Positions 10,262 through 22,567 are shown, numbered from the stretch's first letter. The stretch: DNA of 64,000 nucleotides from Azolla caroliniana (GCA_043228905.1 JBHGNT010000007.1:1612001-1676000); one strand, 5' to 3'. Notes: a model not told the origin generated them from the letters alone. Made by a program: numbers and translations.

Positions 10262-10743
10262 TGAGGACATAGAATAAAAGTGATGGAACAGACTATAACG
10301 TCTCTCTCCTTGGGCTATAAAAGGAGAGGAAAGGGTACTAAGAGGGGATCGCGTTGTGGAGGATGAAGTGATGTCGAACTGGGACCGAGCTCTTCTCCTC
10401 TGTCTTTCATTGTTCTCTGCAGGTTTTGGGAGGCTGCTTCTGCTTCATGGAAAGCCTGAGTGCTTCCGGCAGAGGCTCCATCTCGCGTCGTCCGTGTGTG
10501 TTGTGTGTGTTGTGTGAGTTGGTGTCAGCACGCTGATGCTTACCGGCTAGCCGGCTGTAATCTTGATCATAAATATATTTTTTCCTTATTCATTGTTCGA
10601 TCTTCGTTGTGAGTTCCTTGTGTATTTGTGTGCGTAGCTCGGCCGTGGTTTCATATCGCTCCTCCCTCTGTCCGGATATTCCCCGGTTCAGGGCCCCTGC
10701 GGTCCCACCTTGGTTTCTCCTGCGCGTGTAGAATAACACGACA
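10262..10743 (+). mobile_element. 3' LTR of the plus-strand Ty3-type element
   Basis: It follows the integrase stop at 10256-10258. It has a TATA box CTATAAAAGG at 10315-10324, a GT-rich middle, and ends ACACGACA at 10743. It aligns with the left-edge LTR across the TATA region and the final 60 bases. The start is placed at TGAGGACATAG by that alignment and is uncertain by several bases. ACGT follows directly. Confidence 0.75.
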
Positions 10744-12005
10744 ACGTTTCCCCTTTAGATTTCCCCAAAATTTAGCACATGCATGTGCTTTCTCTTGCGT
10801 TTGGATAAATTGTTGAGTAACTTCCCATATTCTTCTCTTTCTTTGAATAAGCCTTTTATACTCATGCAAATGCTTTTGGTAATTCTCTTTATCCTTAACT
10901 ACATCCAAAATCATAAGGCACTTTCGAGCTTCACGACATTCTTTATCAAACCATTTTTTCCTAAGTTTCTTGGTGCATTTCCAAGATGTGCAGTTGGTCG
11001 AAAAACATTTGTTTGTACAAGAGAGAATGACTTTCTTGAAAGCTTCCCATTTGCGTTCTAGTGTGGCACCATGTTGTATCTTTGTCATTTGTAACATATC
11101 CTCAACCATCTTGGAATACATGGGTGCTCGCTTAAGGTTCATGCTCAAGTGCGGTTGTTTATTTTCTTCAATAGCCTTCTCAAAATCAAACCTATGCATA
11201 CATTTGAGATCAATACATAAAGGCCTATGATCGGATTCCAGTGTCCATTCACCAAGTGAGAATTTATGTATACGATCCAAAATACCTTCGGAAAGTAGCA
11301 CATAGTCAATCACACTATTTCCATTGTGTTTTCTACATGTAAAACCATTAGTGTTGGGCCATAAGGAAATACCATTTGCAATAAGCAATCCGGTACTATT
11401 GCACATTTGTAGGAGTAACTTCCCAAATTGGTCCGGATCTTTTTCATCGCTAGAAGAGCGGTTATACATTTGCATATATCCTCTTGCATCCTTGAGATAT
11501 GTGGCATGAAAGATTCTTGTGAATCAAGTTGGAAACTTCTTGTACGAGCATTCATGTCACCAAAGACAATAACTTCCCCTTTGGATTTGAAATAAGAAAT
11601 ATCATCTTCTAGATTGGCAAACGGTTTATCTTTATCCAAACAAGCATAAAAGTTAGAATCTTGATGAGGAATGTAACATCCAACTACAAAAGTGGGCAAA
11701 TCATTAGGTATTTCTATTTTGAGCCATATGTAGCATTTATGTTCATCATTTTTTATGATTAACACATATTTCTCTATTTCCTTCTTAATCAAACATGCCA
11801 CCCCTCCTTGTCCTCTTCTTTGTCTTGGTTTTTTCTTCCATATCAAAGAGTGTACATTATAGTTTCCTAAACCTTGAATCCTTTGAGTATCATGCTCCCA
11901 TGTTTCAACAAGAAGTGTGATATCCGAATCATCGGTGAACTCCTCTATGCCAAATCCCGCATTCCATGGGTATCCATTGCAATTCCAAAAGCATAGTCAT
12001 AAAAG
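10744..12005 (-). pseudogene. LINE ORF2, apurinic endonuclease domain (truncated)
   Basis: The frame reads CFWNCNGYPWNAGFG..DITLLVETWEHD at the N-terminus (about 11885-11990), then VVGCYIPHQDS, VIVFGDMNAR, SVIDYVLLS and LESDHRPL. These are the EEP-family endonuclease signatures, including the Asp/Asn of GDMNAR and the final SDH. A frameshift near 11480-11500 separates the two halves, and a TGA lies just before CFWNCNG. A basic linker (AKFWGNLKGKR) is cut at 10744. In an active element this enzyme nicks target DNA to prime reverse transcription. Confidence 0.85.
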
Positions 12006-12035
12006 GCATGGGTTAGTCTCATAGATCATGTGTCC

Positions 12036-12905
12036 CTATTTGCCTACATTTCCATCTTTAGGCACATCCTTAACCTTATTTTTCAATCTTTCTTCATATG
12101 CTTTATGGCGAGCATTTTGTTGTGAGATAGTACGATCTTCACTCACAAAGAATTGCGTACCTTTGAGGTATACCCAACTATTTTCGAGTATGATCCGCCG
12201 CTTTGTATCATCTATCATTGTGCATACAATAGGCCTTTCTCTAGAGCGAGTAACACCATGTTTCCCAACTCGGTGTGCCCCATATACATTCACATCTGAC
12301 ATCCCATAATGCATGCTAAAAAATTCACCAATGGCCTTTCCAAGGGATGCGGGTGTTTCCATACTCTCTTCTTTAATCCCACAAACGACAATGTTCTTTG
12401 ATCGTCGTTCACGTTCTTTCAATTCTCAGACATCTATGTTTTCTATATTCTTCTCTTGATGCATCACATGCATATTAGATGAGTTTGATACCACATCCCC
12501 ACCACATACATCGGCCCATGACTTCGTTGTACATACATTTTTCATCTCACTTACATCCCGCCTCATCATGTCCAATTTCTCTTCTTTTAATGCTTCCTTT
12601 AACTCAATCTTGTTAAGGTGCTCATTTGTTTCGAAAGAAGCTCTTTTACATTCTTGATTCTCTTCTTGAAGTTTTGCAACCACTTGTTTAAGACTTTCAT
12701 TCTCAATGACAACACTTTGGAGCTTAGCATTCTCTTTCATTAGCGTCCTAATCTCTTCACCTTGCTTGTTTATGGTTTCTTGAAGAGAAATCAAGTGACT
12801 CATAAGCATTTTGTCCATTGCATTGGAATCGAGATTTGTTGGTGATCTCGGCTCATTATCAATCATACCCCCGAACTTTGCGGCGGCTTTACGAGTATTT
12901 TCCAT
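12036..12905 (-). pseudogene. LINE ORF1, coiled-coil RNA-binding protein
   Basis: The frame opens MENTRKAAAKFGGMI. A strongly heptad-patterned helical region follows (LQETINKQGEEIRTLMKENA to ELKEALKEEKLDMMRRDV). Then comes an L1-ORF1p-like domain (KNIVVCGIKEE, VNVYGAHRVGK, RPIVCTMIDDTKRRIIL). One TGA codon near 12424 interrupts a single frame that would otherwise give about 290 residues. Proteins of this kind coat LINE RNA as trimers. Only the stop separates this copy from an intact ORF1. Confidence 0.75.
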
Positions 12906-13202
12906 TGTAGGGACAAACCCTACAGGAAGAGAGAGACAGAGAGGGAAGGAGAGAGAATGTACCTTTCACTCGATTTAGGGCTTCAAAATCTACCTTGCAT
13001 TTGAGGAACCGTGGGGCAAAGATTGTTGCGGATGAAAATGCTCATAACTTCTCATCACGCTAACGGAATTCAGTAAATGAACATTCTTTAGAAATCTCTC
13101 TAAAAGAGCTTTCCAACAAGCTATAGAACGTAGAAAACAATGGCCGGAGTGAACTTATAGAGAGCTTTGAGAGAGAGAGAGAGAGAGAATTTGAATCAAA
13201 CT

Positions 13203-13642
13203 GTTAGAACCAAGAGAAAAGATAGAGGGGTAGAAGAAAGATGTAAAGAGATCACGAGAAGAGAGGAATGAAGTGATAAGAGAAGAATGAATGTATTAGT
13301 AAGATAGAATGAAGATGGATACAAGAAAGGTGACGAAAGCTTAAGACTGGTGTTGATTTGAATTGGTTTGAGAAGAATTGTATGTCCATATTTATAGGTT
13401 CCTATAGAATAGCCTAGTGATTTATATAATGTTCTAGACCTAGAATATTCTAAGATGTTCTAGGATATTCTAAAATGTTCTAGAATGTTCCAGAACATTT
13501 ACAATAATCAATCTATTACAAGAAGTAGCTTTTATTATTTTATATAATTATATGTTATCCTAATGGTTAGGTTCTTGATTATGTATTACAAGGTCTTGGG
13601 TTCAAGCCCAAGTGAAGCCATGATGCTTATGTATTCATGACA
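13203..13642 (-). mobile_element. Candidate solo LTR, same LTR class
   Basis: On the plus strand it runs TGTTAGAACC...ATTCATGACA. A purine-rich stretch with AGATAGAATG motifs, ATTTATAGG, and clustered TCTAGAATATTC-like motifs closely parallel the insert at 49897-50347. A tRNA-like module lies at 13555-13617 with the same polarity. Flanking bases do not show a clear duplication, so the left boundary is tentative. Confidence 0.5.
13555..13617 (+). other. tRNA-like segment (A box + B box)
   Basis: CCTAATGGTTAGG at 13559-13571 fits an A box. GGGTTCAAGCCC at 13598-13609 fits a B box with its T stem. It lies 25-90 bases inside the LTR end, antisense to the LTR. Confidence 0.5.
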
Positions 13643-15835
13643 AAGACTGGTTTGAGAGGGGAGGGAGGTTGAGTGGTGGCATTGGCAAAAGGAGGAGGGC
13701 TTTTCTTGAGCCAAAAGTTTTCCTCTGGCTAGGGTTTCTTCGAACGACGATTCCTTGAGGCATGAATTTCTTGAGCCAAAAGTTTTCCTCCACCTAGGGT
13801 TTCTTCGAACGACAATTCCTTGAGGCATGAATTTCCTTGGAAAAGATCATTCTCAAAAAGTGTTATTAGGGTTCCCATTCTTTAAAGCGATAATTTTGTA
13901 GCAAGTGCAACTTAGTCCTTTCATTTCATCGTGACATATGGACAATGGTTATATGTTACGATTATATCAAACTAATGAAATTATTGAAAATAAAGAATAA
14001 ATAAGTGAGGGCATTGTTCCTCCTGACCACCCAAAGCAAAGGATATGAGATGATCCCTAAATCATGGTGGTGTCCCTTACCACCGTATAAGGTCTTGAAG
14101 TGTACCTTGGCTTAGATTATATGATAGGCTCCTTGATATAAGAACTTCACCAAACCACCAAAGTCTCATTGAAGTCTCATAAAGGAGATGATAGAGCGAG
14201 GTAGCTAGTTCCATATTTATATCTTAAGCCAAAGGCCCCATTGGCTACCCTAAACCTTATAAAGTTAAGGGAGTCATTTATCATTAATCAAAATATCATA
14301 TTGTGTCTTGTCCATGATTTCAACCAACTAATAAATGAAGAGCTTGAGATCAAAAGTGAGCCTTAGCTTATGGGAGTGTGCTATGATGATATGATGAGAA
14401 TTAGGGAAATACTAGGAAAAGTTGGACGCAATGAATGAATTACATATGCCACTTCGAGATGGTGTGGCAAAAATGACATCGCAACTTATGTGGTACCAAG
14501 GCCTAGTGTTTGCTAGAAGATGGAACTAAAATAAACCCACTGGTATCTTTGCCCGCTTCAAGTTGTTTATTGAAAGCCAATGGCCATCAAAGCTCATGTA
14601 CACATATGAAGAGACCATCGATGTCACCTCTATAATCAAGGCAAAAAAAGCTTTGGCATCCTAATGGCTCTAATCCATGACCCAACTATGTGTCTTATTT
14701 TCATGGTGATTGCATCATAGTTTATGTCCAATAGCTCAAGAGTCACGTGAATGAGTTATTATTCTAGTACAAAAGGGACATGTTTGCTACTTTTGAAGTG
14801 ACGAAGACCAATCTGCAACAATGGTTGTCTAGTCTCCAAGAAAAAATAATGATGCCAATATTTGGTGGACTTTAAGGAAATTCTTCTTGAAGAGAAATCC
14901 CCCTAGTGTGAGATGATTAATCAACTACAATTAGCCAAAATAAATCTAAACAAGAATGGGTAGGGGATACAAAGAAACTTTAGTTATTTCAAGCATATCA
15001 AGAAAGGAGGCCTACTTTCTACATATAGCAGTAATAGTCAATATGAGGGAACGTATTGAACAAGCCTACCATGAGTTGGCGTTGAATATGACCAATGTGG
15101 TTTATACGCTTGTGTACAAATGAAAACAAGAAGTTAGTGGCCACATAGAAGCCCTTCAAAAGATTATTCCCTTTCCTCTCAAAATTGTTAAATCGATCTC
15201 GTTCGGCCCCATTTTTTGACGGTTTACCCCTGCCCATTTTGTTTGACGATTTTGTAGCGGTTGTGCCTACCTTGAGGATGCCAAGCCCACCATCAATTAT
15301 CACCAATATCTACTAAACCATTGTAAAAGAATCTAAGCTTAAGGACAAAAATTTTGAACACATCATTGCACACAATACTATGACTACAAATCTCAGTTAA
15401 CAAGGTACAAATGGAAGTAGAGAATACATTGTAAAATGCATGTTGTTCATTAACATTTTCTCTCTTGGTGTTACAACTTGTGTACATGGTTTTTATGATA
15501 GATCATGTAATTTTACTTCTAAGCTACCCTACTTAATGTTTATAACGTTGGACCTTCCTAAAAAATGTCACATTCCGATTACATGTTCTCTAATTGTAAT
15601 CTAGGTTGATTTCATAACCATGTACATATTACAAAAGTGGTGTTGATTAAAATATTCAAGTTTTTATTGGAGAAACAACAATAACATTTAATAAGATGAT
15701 AAAATTGGAATAATAAGATTGCAATGTTGATCACTTAAGAGTGATAGTTGGGGATTGTGAAGGGCTTGCAATTCAAGCCCAACAAACCTAAGGATTGTCT
15801 AGCACTTAATTGTTTCTACCCCATGTTGTAGGTCT
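13643..15835. other. Anonymous DNA, no gene recognised
   Basis: Two near-repeats of a 60-70 base unit (AGCCAAAAGTTTTCCTC, TTCGAACGAC, TTCCTTGAGGCATGAAT) occur at about 13710-13840. Beyond that I see short broken frames only. A stretch near 14400-15300 has weak codon-like texture but no recognisable domain. Confidence 0.5.
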
Positions 15836-15875
15836 ACCTAAACAAACATAAGTCCGTAGAAGGGATCAAGTACCC

Positions 15876-15876
<1 letters not shown>

Positions 15877-15933
<57 letters not shown>

Positions 15934-16030
15934 GTATGTGTGCATGCATGTATGTATGTATGTATGTGTGTATGTATGTATGTATGTATGTATGTATGTA
16001 TGTATGTATGTATGTATGTATGTATGTATG

Positions 16031-16060
<30 letters not shown>
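15877..16060. repeat. Compound microsatellite (TG)n then (TATG)n
   Basis: About 26 TG units to 15929, a short interruption with GCATGCATG, then roughly 28 TATG/ATGT units. The long frames reading Cys-Val or Tyr-Ile-His-Thr across it are artefacts of the repeat. Confidence 0.97.
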
Positions 16061-16061
<1 letters not shown>

Positions 16062-18158
16062 GTGTATAGACCATACTTTGTATGAGAGAGAGAAGAGAGA
16101 TAGCAAGAGAAATACATAGAATTGAGGGTGGGATTGTGCTTGACTTTTAGCCATTTGTAGAATACGATGGTAAACAATGTTGTGCCATGGATTGCGTCAC
16201 CCATTTATGGCAAACTTAAGCATCATAGTTTAGTTAAAGGGACCCGACATTATTGCCCCCTTTATGTTATTGACAACTCTAATGATTTGCTATCACTTTT
16301 TAAGGAAAGACAACCTTGCAAGAATCCCATTCCACGTGACTTGTCATTGACATTAGTTAATTGAGATATACAAGTTAACTCAAGGTCAGAGCACATAAAT
16401 ATTAAGAATTAAGAATCGATCAAATGAACAACATGAAAAAGTTGATGTGAAATATTAAGAATGTTAGAGAATCAACATATAAGACAAGTTTGATTAGTTA
16501 TAGCTTATAGCATTCAACCTAAAAACAAGCATGACCAACATCCATTATTGATGTATATGATAAATGCATACATATCAATGTACTTGCATAAAGAGACCAA
16601 TTTTTTATGAATAAAAACATATACTTGACATCATTATGTACTTTTTTATTTACATTAATGATAACATTATCGTGTGTGTTTTTCTCTTTCTATTTCTTGT
16701 TTTCTAAGAAATAGAAAGCCAATTTCCTGATTCTCAATGTAGGAAAAGAGATTTCACTTGTTCATATTATAAACAAAAAACAACTAAATATCAATTGTTG
16801 CCAAGAAGAAGGGTGAAATGTTGTATCCATATAAACGCATATATACAATGGTGTGTGTATTAATAAACTAACTATGGTTAAGTAATAATTTCATAGCTTA
16901 GGCTTAACTATCAATGGGGGTATTGACCTCATCAATTGTTGTGCTAAGGTTCGGATAGAGTACCACCCTCTAGATGGTGAGTTGAGCAAAAGAGTGTCAA
17001 TCCCTCTTGAGCGCACTAATGAATTAATTAGTTCCCTTAGGCAAAGCCAATTTTTGTGACATTCTAACTCTACAACACGATTAATTCAAGAGAGTTCAAT
17101 TTACTCAACCTACGTAACATGCATTATTAATTACTCAAACGCAAAAGCACATTAACACAATAAATCATGGAAAATAAACCTTGTGTTTACTAATCGATGT
17201 GATTGTGCCAAGTTGAGAGTCTATTACAAATCAATATACCAAATAAAATCAAAAGAAAGGTCAATAGATTTGATAGAAGAACCCAATCCTCCCGACCAAC
17301 CCCAAGCTATGATCAAGGCATAGCCATCCCACCACCCCCGAGCTATAATCAAGCATACCGACAGATGCTTTTGAGAATATCAAGTCTAAGAAGAAGAGAC
17401 TTTATGGAGAGGAAAAGAGGAAAAGTGATTGGACAAATTATGTAGGAAATCAATTTATTTTTTTCCAAAAAAAACAATACCACTTTAGCATTAGAGTAAC
17501 TATGGTATCCTTCATTACACATGCAACCCACATAAGTTAGTTTGGTAATCCATTAATGGAGCAGCCAATTATTCAAAGAGCCATTCTTTCAATCTAGGTG
17601 CTTTTATATTGTCTCAAACAAAAATGGTCCTTTATGAGCACCTAATAGTGAATGCTAACTCCATGAATAATGCATTGAATGTGTCGTGAATTAATAATGT
17701 ATAGGAGCATTCAACTAGCAATTGAATAGAAAATTTGAACGTGTGCTTGTTTAATTACCAATCACTATCACTACATAGAAAGCGAGCAATATTGTTATTG
17801 GTTAATTGGAATCTTAAATTGCTAATTTCATACCCGGCGGTTCCAAAGTGGTTTTGTCTTGATTAAAAATTTAGAAGATTAATGTGCGACTTTCGCTTCC
17901 ACTTAGAACCATAAGCATGCACTTAACCTTAAAATTATGATTATTAAGATGCCCAATCTTGACCAAACATTTATATATACTTTTGAAAATATTTTAGCCA
18001 CTAAATTTTTATTTATAATATATTCAAGCTAATTTTGGTGAATTTTCGTTATACAGATGATAATATTAATGAGAATCGAACAACCTCCCAAGTAAAAAGT
18101 CATGATAATATCATTACATGAATAATGGTGATGAGTAAAGAGAAGGATTTAAAAGGAA
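16061..18158. other. Anonymous AT-rich DNA
   Basis: No gene or element is recognised. A short Pro/Tyr-rich frame at 17203-17445 (PTPSYDQ, PPPSYNQ) has no family I can name and is probably chance. Confidence 0.5.
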
Positions 18159-18650
18159 TCATGGTGAAGAAGCATGATTAAGGAGGATTTGTTCTAAGCT
18201 ATGGATGTAAGTAGTAAAGATGGAAGAAAGGGAGGAAACGAAATCATGTTCTGAGAGAATATGAGGCATAGGGTCTACTTCAAAGGACCAATGGATCCAA
18301 GAAGCATTAGAGGAAGTACTAGAAGTGACATGAAATGTGGCCAAATAGTTATAGAGATGGAGGTGTGGGAATCTTGTGTTTGCACTTTGTTCGATGATCG
18401 AATAAGAATATGAATGGTTTTGGGGATCGATCGAAATTAGCTTCTCTTTTGCCCAGAAAATTGATGTTCCCCTATATGATGTGCATCGACGCACACACCC
18501 TACTTCTTGTGGATTGCCTTCCACCACCTCACATGTCTTGATGTTGCCTCCGGTCCATTTATGCATATTGCAAAAATCACTTGCTACCCTCCATACCTCT
18601 TCTACACTTGACTTCACCTCTATCTTCACTGAACCTACCCACTTCATCAT
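18159..18650 (-). CDS. SRPBCC / lachrymatory-factor-synthase-like protein, single exon
   Basis: The intact 163-residue protein starts MMKWVGSVKIEV and ends at a stop at 18159. Its length fits the plant polyketide-cyclase/START-like group that includes onion lachrymatory factor synthase. Visible family features are EVWRVASDFCNMHKW near residues 18-32, a GN.QEVGCVRRC segment (46-56), AKEKLISIDP (67-76) and a C-terminal amphipathic helix. Arg54 and Glu69 are plausible equivalents of the catalytic Arg and Glu in onion LFS, by inference. The fold makes a hydrophobic cavity for a small ligand, and the substrate here is unknown. No signal peptide is visible, so it is probably cytosolic. Its neighbours are anonymous DNA. 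Confidence 0.82.
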   Translation of the reverse strand: MMKWVGSVKIEVKSSVEEVWRVASDFCNMHKWTGGNIKTCEVVEGNPQEVGCVRRCTSYRGTSIFWAKEKLISIDPQNHSYSYSIIEQSANTRFPHLHLYNYLATFHVTSSTSSNASWIHWSFEVDPMPHILSEHDFVSSLSSIFTTYIHSLEQILLNHASSP

Positions 18651-21302
18651 AGTGATTTATTCTCCTTTGCCACTTGATCTTTACTGTATTGTTGCTTTCT
18701 TCTACTTCTCACCCGCATTTATGAGTGGGGTGTGCTCCACAAATGATCAAGATTCAATTGCAGTGATGTTGAAACTTGATAACACAAAGGCGTATCATAC
18801 ATTTCCCACTACACATACTTATAACTCTAGATATGTCCTAGGGAAAATATGGTAAAAAACAATTTGTGGTGGTAACACATTAAAAGTGTATAAACATATA
18901 TTTCGTAAAATTATATATACATTCTTGTTTGAAAAGTAATTCTCAATCCTACGAAAAGAGAATCAATTAAATATCACTTCTCTCCTCTCCTCTCTTTGTT
19001 CGTCTCACATTGAGTGAACTTTAAGGCCAAAATGAACCAAGGATTATGTGTGAAGCAAAGAAACTTAATACATCATCATCTCTCTAAATTAGAGTAAGTA
19101 ATAGATTTCGAAAGGTTATAACTAATAAAAGATTCCAAGTGAAAGTGATGAAAAAATGCCATATCATTATCTCTCAAAGCACACATTTCCTCTTTATTTG
19201 CCTACCACGATATGGTTTCTGGTTTATCGATCAATAGAAAATAATATCGTACAAAGGCATGTCAAACATCTTTTCATTTCCCCCAAATTAGTGAAAACAG
19301 TAATTTCTCACGGCTATTAAGGAAGTTGGATGGCATGGTCTTGTGAAACTCGGATGCACAAACAAGGAACGAAGGCCAACAAAAAAACATTAGGGGCATT
19401 AGGAATTATTAAGGCAATATCCTCATCCCATGTTATCGTGATGCTTTATCACCATTAGTTTGCAACATTTTTTGCATTCTCAATTGGGTAACATTTCATC
19501 TAAAAGGAAGTTTTTGAGATCATACTAAGATTTCTACCTTTACAAACTAGAAAATCTTGCACATTGTGCACTAAGGACTTCTTGAAAATGCTTCAATAGA
19601 ACTTGAATTATTGGCTCGAGATCATTAACCAAAGTAAACAATTGAATCAAAACATTACTACTTCCATAGAAATATCAATGACCTCCAAAATACCAAACAA
19701 ATTTCAAACATAAAATTTTTTCATAGTAGTATTGTCTACATATCTTTAGTTACCTACGTACATAATACAAATAGCATATGGCAACGGTTCAGTTTAGACA
19801 AAATTGAACGTAGAAACCGTGGGTTAATGACTTAATAGTTTAAAGGGTTCGGATTTATTCGGTTTAAGTTCGAGTTTTTCTCAAGAGTTCGGTTTGATTT
19901 GAGCCTTAATTGGCTTAATGATGGTTTAATGCTTTATGGTTGACACTTAGTTATTTCCTTAATATTTTCTTCATTATTTTTTTGAACAACCTATTAATAT
20001 TTAAACTTAATTTTGACATTTTTGGAAAATTCTTTAAAATTTTGAATTTTGGAATATTAAAAAAATTTAATCAAAAAATTGAATTTTGAAGTATTGAAAT
20101 TTTAAAATACTAAAATTTTAAATTTGGCCTAATTTGGAAACCGAAACTGAACTATGAAACCACAGTTTTAACGGTTTGAAAATCTCTAAAATTTTGGTTT
20201 CAGCTTGAATTTTTTGAATAGTTTGGTTTGAATGGTTTCGTGGTTTGATTCGATTCGGTTTAAGTTTTAAAACAGTAGTTTTAAATGATTTGAGTTTGAC
20301 ACTCTCAAACCAAACCATTGTTGATTGTATATACAATATTTCATTGTTGTCATAGTTAATTCTAATATTGAATTTGTCATTGATAAAATATTTGTATCCC
20401 CATCAAGATAAGCATCATAGTTTCCACATTGTGATCATCCCCAAGTTTGAATAGCTTAGTGATAATTGTGATTTTGTAATGGAAATCCCTCTTCTTGCAA
20501 GTCATCCAATGGACTTCTCCTCGTTTTTGCTTGTCATGGAGATAGACTAGAGTGTGTAACAGCGAAACCTGTTCAATCAAACAACCCAAGTATGAATGGA
20601 GGCGAAGTCGCAAAGGATTATAACATAACACTTGAACAATGAACAATTAGGTGTCCACTTTGAATGTATGGCGTCACTGACCTTTTTGCGACTAATCAAT
20701 AACCAATCAATAACCTTTTTTTCGTTTGTCTAAAATTTTGCAACTATTTACTTAAAGGTGGCCCCATGGAAAGGCTTTATGTGTATCAATTTGCAGTGAT
20801 TTGAATATCTTGTTTTGTATTTTGGATACAACATTCCACCACATGTTTTGGCCCATCGCATCTCTAATGTATTTATAAGAGATAAACCGCATTGATTTAT
20901 ATATGTCGCTTCAAGGAAAAAATCTTTAATGTGATAACAATAACACTTGGTCTACTTTGTATATCCTTGACATTACTACAACGTGACCACTATAACTAAG
21001 AGATTCACATAACATTCACTTTTGAAAATTTTCATTAAGCTTGTTTGCAAAGCATGGTAAGTTTCATCCCATCCTATACTTTTTTTTACTATGCACAAAT
21101 CTTACATCGTGTAAGATTATACCAAAATTCTATAAAATCTTTCATTGTTAGATTCACATTTTGGAAACTTCCATTGTTCCCACAAACCTTTTAATGCTTT
21201 GAGCAATTCCAATTTTGTAAATGTTGATTCTATCGTCTTTGTCCACCTAGTTTATTTATGATTCTCAATGCATGTATTAAAACCCTTCATAAAATAAATG
21301 AA
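18651..21302. other. Anonymous AT-rich DNA
   Basis: No gene is recognised. At 19800-20300 the sequence is built of short GGTTTAA, GGTTCG, AATTTTGAA and AAATTTTAAA motifs in imperfect direct and inverted order, like a decayed low-complexity satellite. Confidence 0.5.
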
Positions 21303-21735
21303 CATATTTCAGAGATATACAATCAATGCATATGTGTGAAACACAACTTAAAAGATGGATATTGTGAATCCATGTGACATGCAACATGTGTGTACTCCAC
21401 GGATGGGGCGTGGTCTAAGGGCGGCATATATGTGTGCAAAATGCAACCTATTTCAGAGATATACAATCAATGCATATGTGTGAAACACAACTTAAAAGAT
21501 GGATATTGTGAATCCATGTGACATGCAACATGTGTGTACTCCACGGATCGGGCGTGGTCTAAGGGCGGCATATATGTGTGCAAAATGCAACCTATTTCAG
21601 AGATATACAATCAATGCATATGTGTGAAACACAACTTAAAAGATGGATATTGTGAATCCATGTGACATGCAACATGTGTGTACTCCACGAATGGGGCGTG
21701 GTCTAAGGGCGGCATATATGTGTGCAAAATGCAAC
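21303..21735. repeat. 144-bp tandem repeat, three copies
   Basis: The phrase TTTCAGAGATATACAATC starts at 21307, 21451 and 21595, exactly 144 bases apart. Copies are nearly identical, with single changes in the CCACGGATGGGGCG segment. Part of the unit (ATATTGTGAATCCATGTGAC and CAACATGTGTG) recurs singly near 23462-23510 and 32830-32875, so the array seems to have grown from a dispersed repeat. Confidence 0.95.
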
Positions 21736-22523
21736 TAGACCAACACATGGATAGTGTGGATCTATTTGTGAGTCCCATTGATTGGGGTAGGGTTTTACAT
21801 TGACACGGCGGCTTTCTTGTGTTTCGCCTAAGCAATCATAACTTTAAGAAAAAAGTTGAAGATATTATTGTTGAAGTATACAGTTACCCATCATTTTGAA
21901 GGTTATATTTATTACATGTACATCAAAATATGATACCTAAGTTAAGTAGTCATGGCTCTTGACCATCCAAGGGCCAAAGAGAAGGAGAGGCGATGGAGAG
22001 TGTATTTTTGTTTTATTTTATTTTATGTAAATATAATTAAATGTAGAGAGCGAAGACAAAGAAGAAGAAGAAAAGAGAAGGAGAGAGTATTTTCACTTTA
22101 TTTAAATGTACATATCTATGTAGATAAAATATAATTGATAACATATATGAGTGGACATTCTATCTTTTTCTCGGAAGGAAAAAGATAACACCAACAATGA
22201 CACTTACAATGGACTTTGGATCCACACCCCACCGGCCACCAAGACTAACTTACAAAGAAGTTTGGATTTGACCAAAATACTAACAACTCATTTCCAACCT
22301 ATGAACCAATTTAGATGACTAACATGATGACATGTTTGTCACTCTTCATGTGATGCGTATACAATCAAACACGCCCACACACTCTATATTTTCTTACGGT
22401 TGACGAACATGATGATATGTTAATTACATTCCCTCTCTCCAAAGGTCATAGTTCATTTGTATCTCGAAAGATGATGATAAAACCTATCTACCTACCTACC
22501 TACCTCTTCTTAAAAAGTTGTGC

Positions 22524-22525
<2 letters not shown>
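21736..22525. other. Anonymous DNA
   Basis: No gene is seen. It holds another decayed copy of the CACATGGATAGTGTGGATC motif at about 21741-21760 and a purine-rich stretch at 22040-22090. Confidence 0.5.

Positions 22526-22567
<42 letters not shown>
22526..22567. repeat. (TA)n(GA)n compound microsatellite
   Basis: About 7 TA units followed by about 13 GA units. Confidence 0.9.

Larger units (their letters stand above)
1086..10743 (+). mobile_element. Decayed Ty3-type LTR retrotransposon, 5' LTR missing
   Basis: Gag, aspartic protease, reverse transcriptase, RNase H and integrase remnants follow in Ty3 order (RT-RH before integrase), then a 3' LTR ending at 10743. No chromodomain follows the integrase. 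The gag leader (AAGGCGGC then GAGGATGAGGGGATC) aligns with the left-edge element, but the LTR and most of the primer site that should precede it are absent. A separate 3.5-kb element is inserted at 3415-6927. Frameshifts and stops occur in every domain, so it is not functional. Confidence 0.85.
10744..13201 (-). mobile_element. L1-like LINE, 3' half missing
   Basis: On the minus strand a purine-rich leader (about 12906-13201) precedes ORF1 and ORF2 remnants. ORF2 keeps the endonuclease but is cut before the reverse transcriptase, exactly at the end of the Ty3 LTR. This suggests that the LTR element inserted into the LINE and that its other half was later lost or displaced. Confidence 0.8.

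Noticed and set aside
15834-16204. Long open frames in several frames (Tyr-Ile-His-Thr, Cys-Val, Met-Tyr-Val-Cys repeats)
   Set aside because: All are translations of the TG and TATG microsatellite. Open on both strands only because the repeat lacks stops.
17203-17445. Pro-rich small protein
   Set aside because: Only 80 residues, no upstream or downstream gene signals, and not recognisable. Chance frame is as likely.
21303-21735. CRISPR or coding repeat
   Set aside because: Whole 144-base units repeat without spacers and contain stops in all frames.
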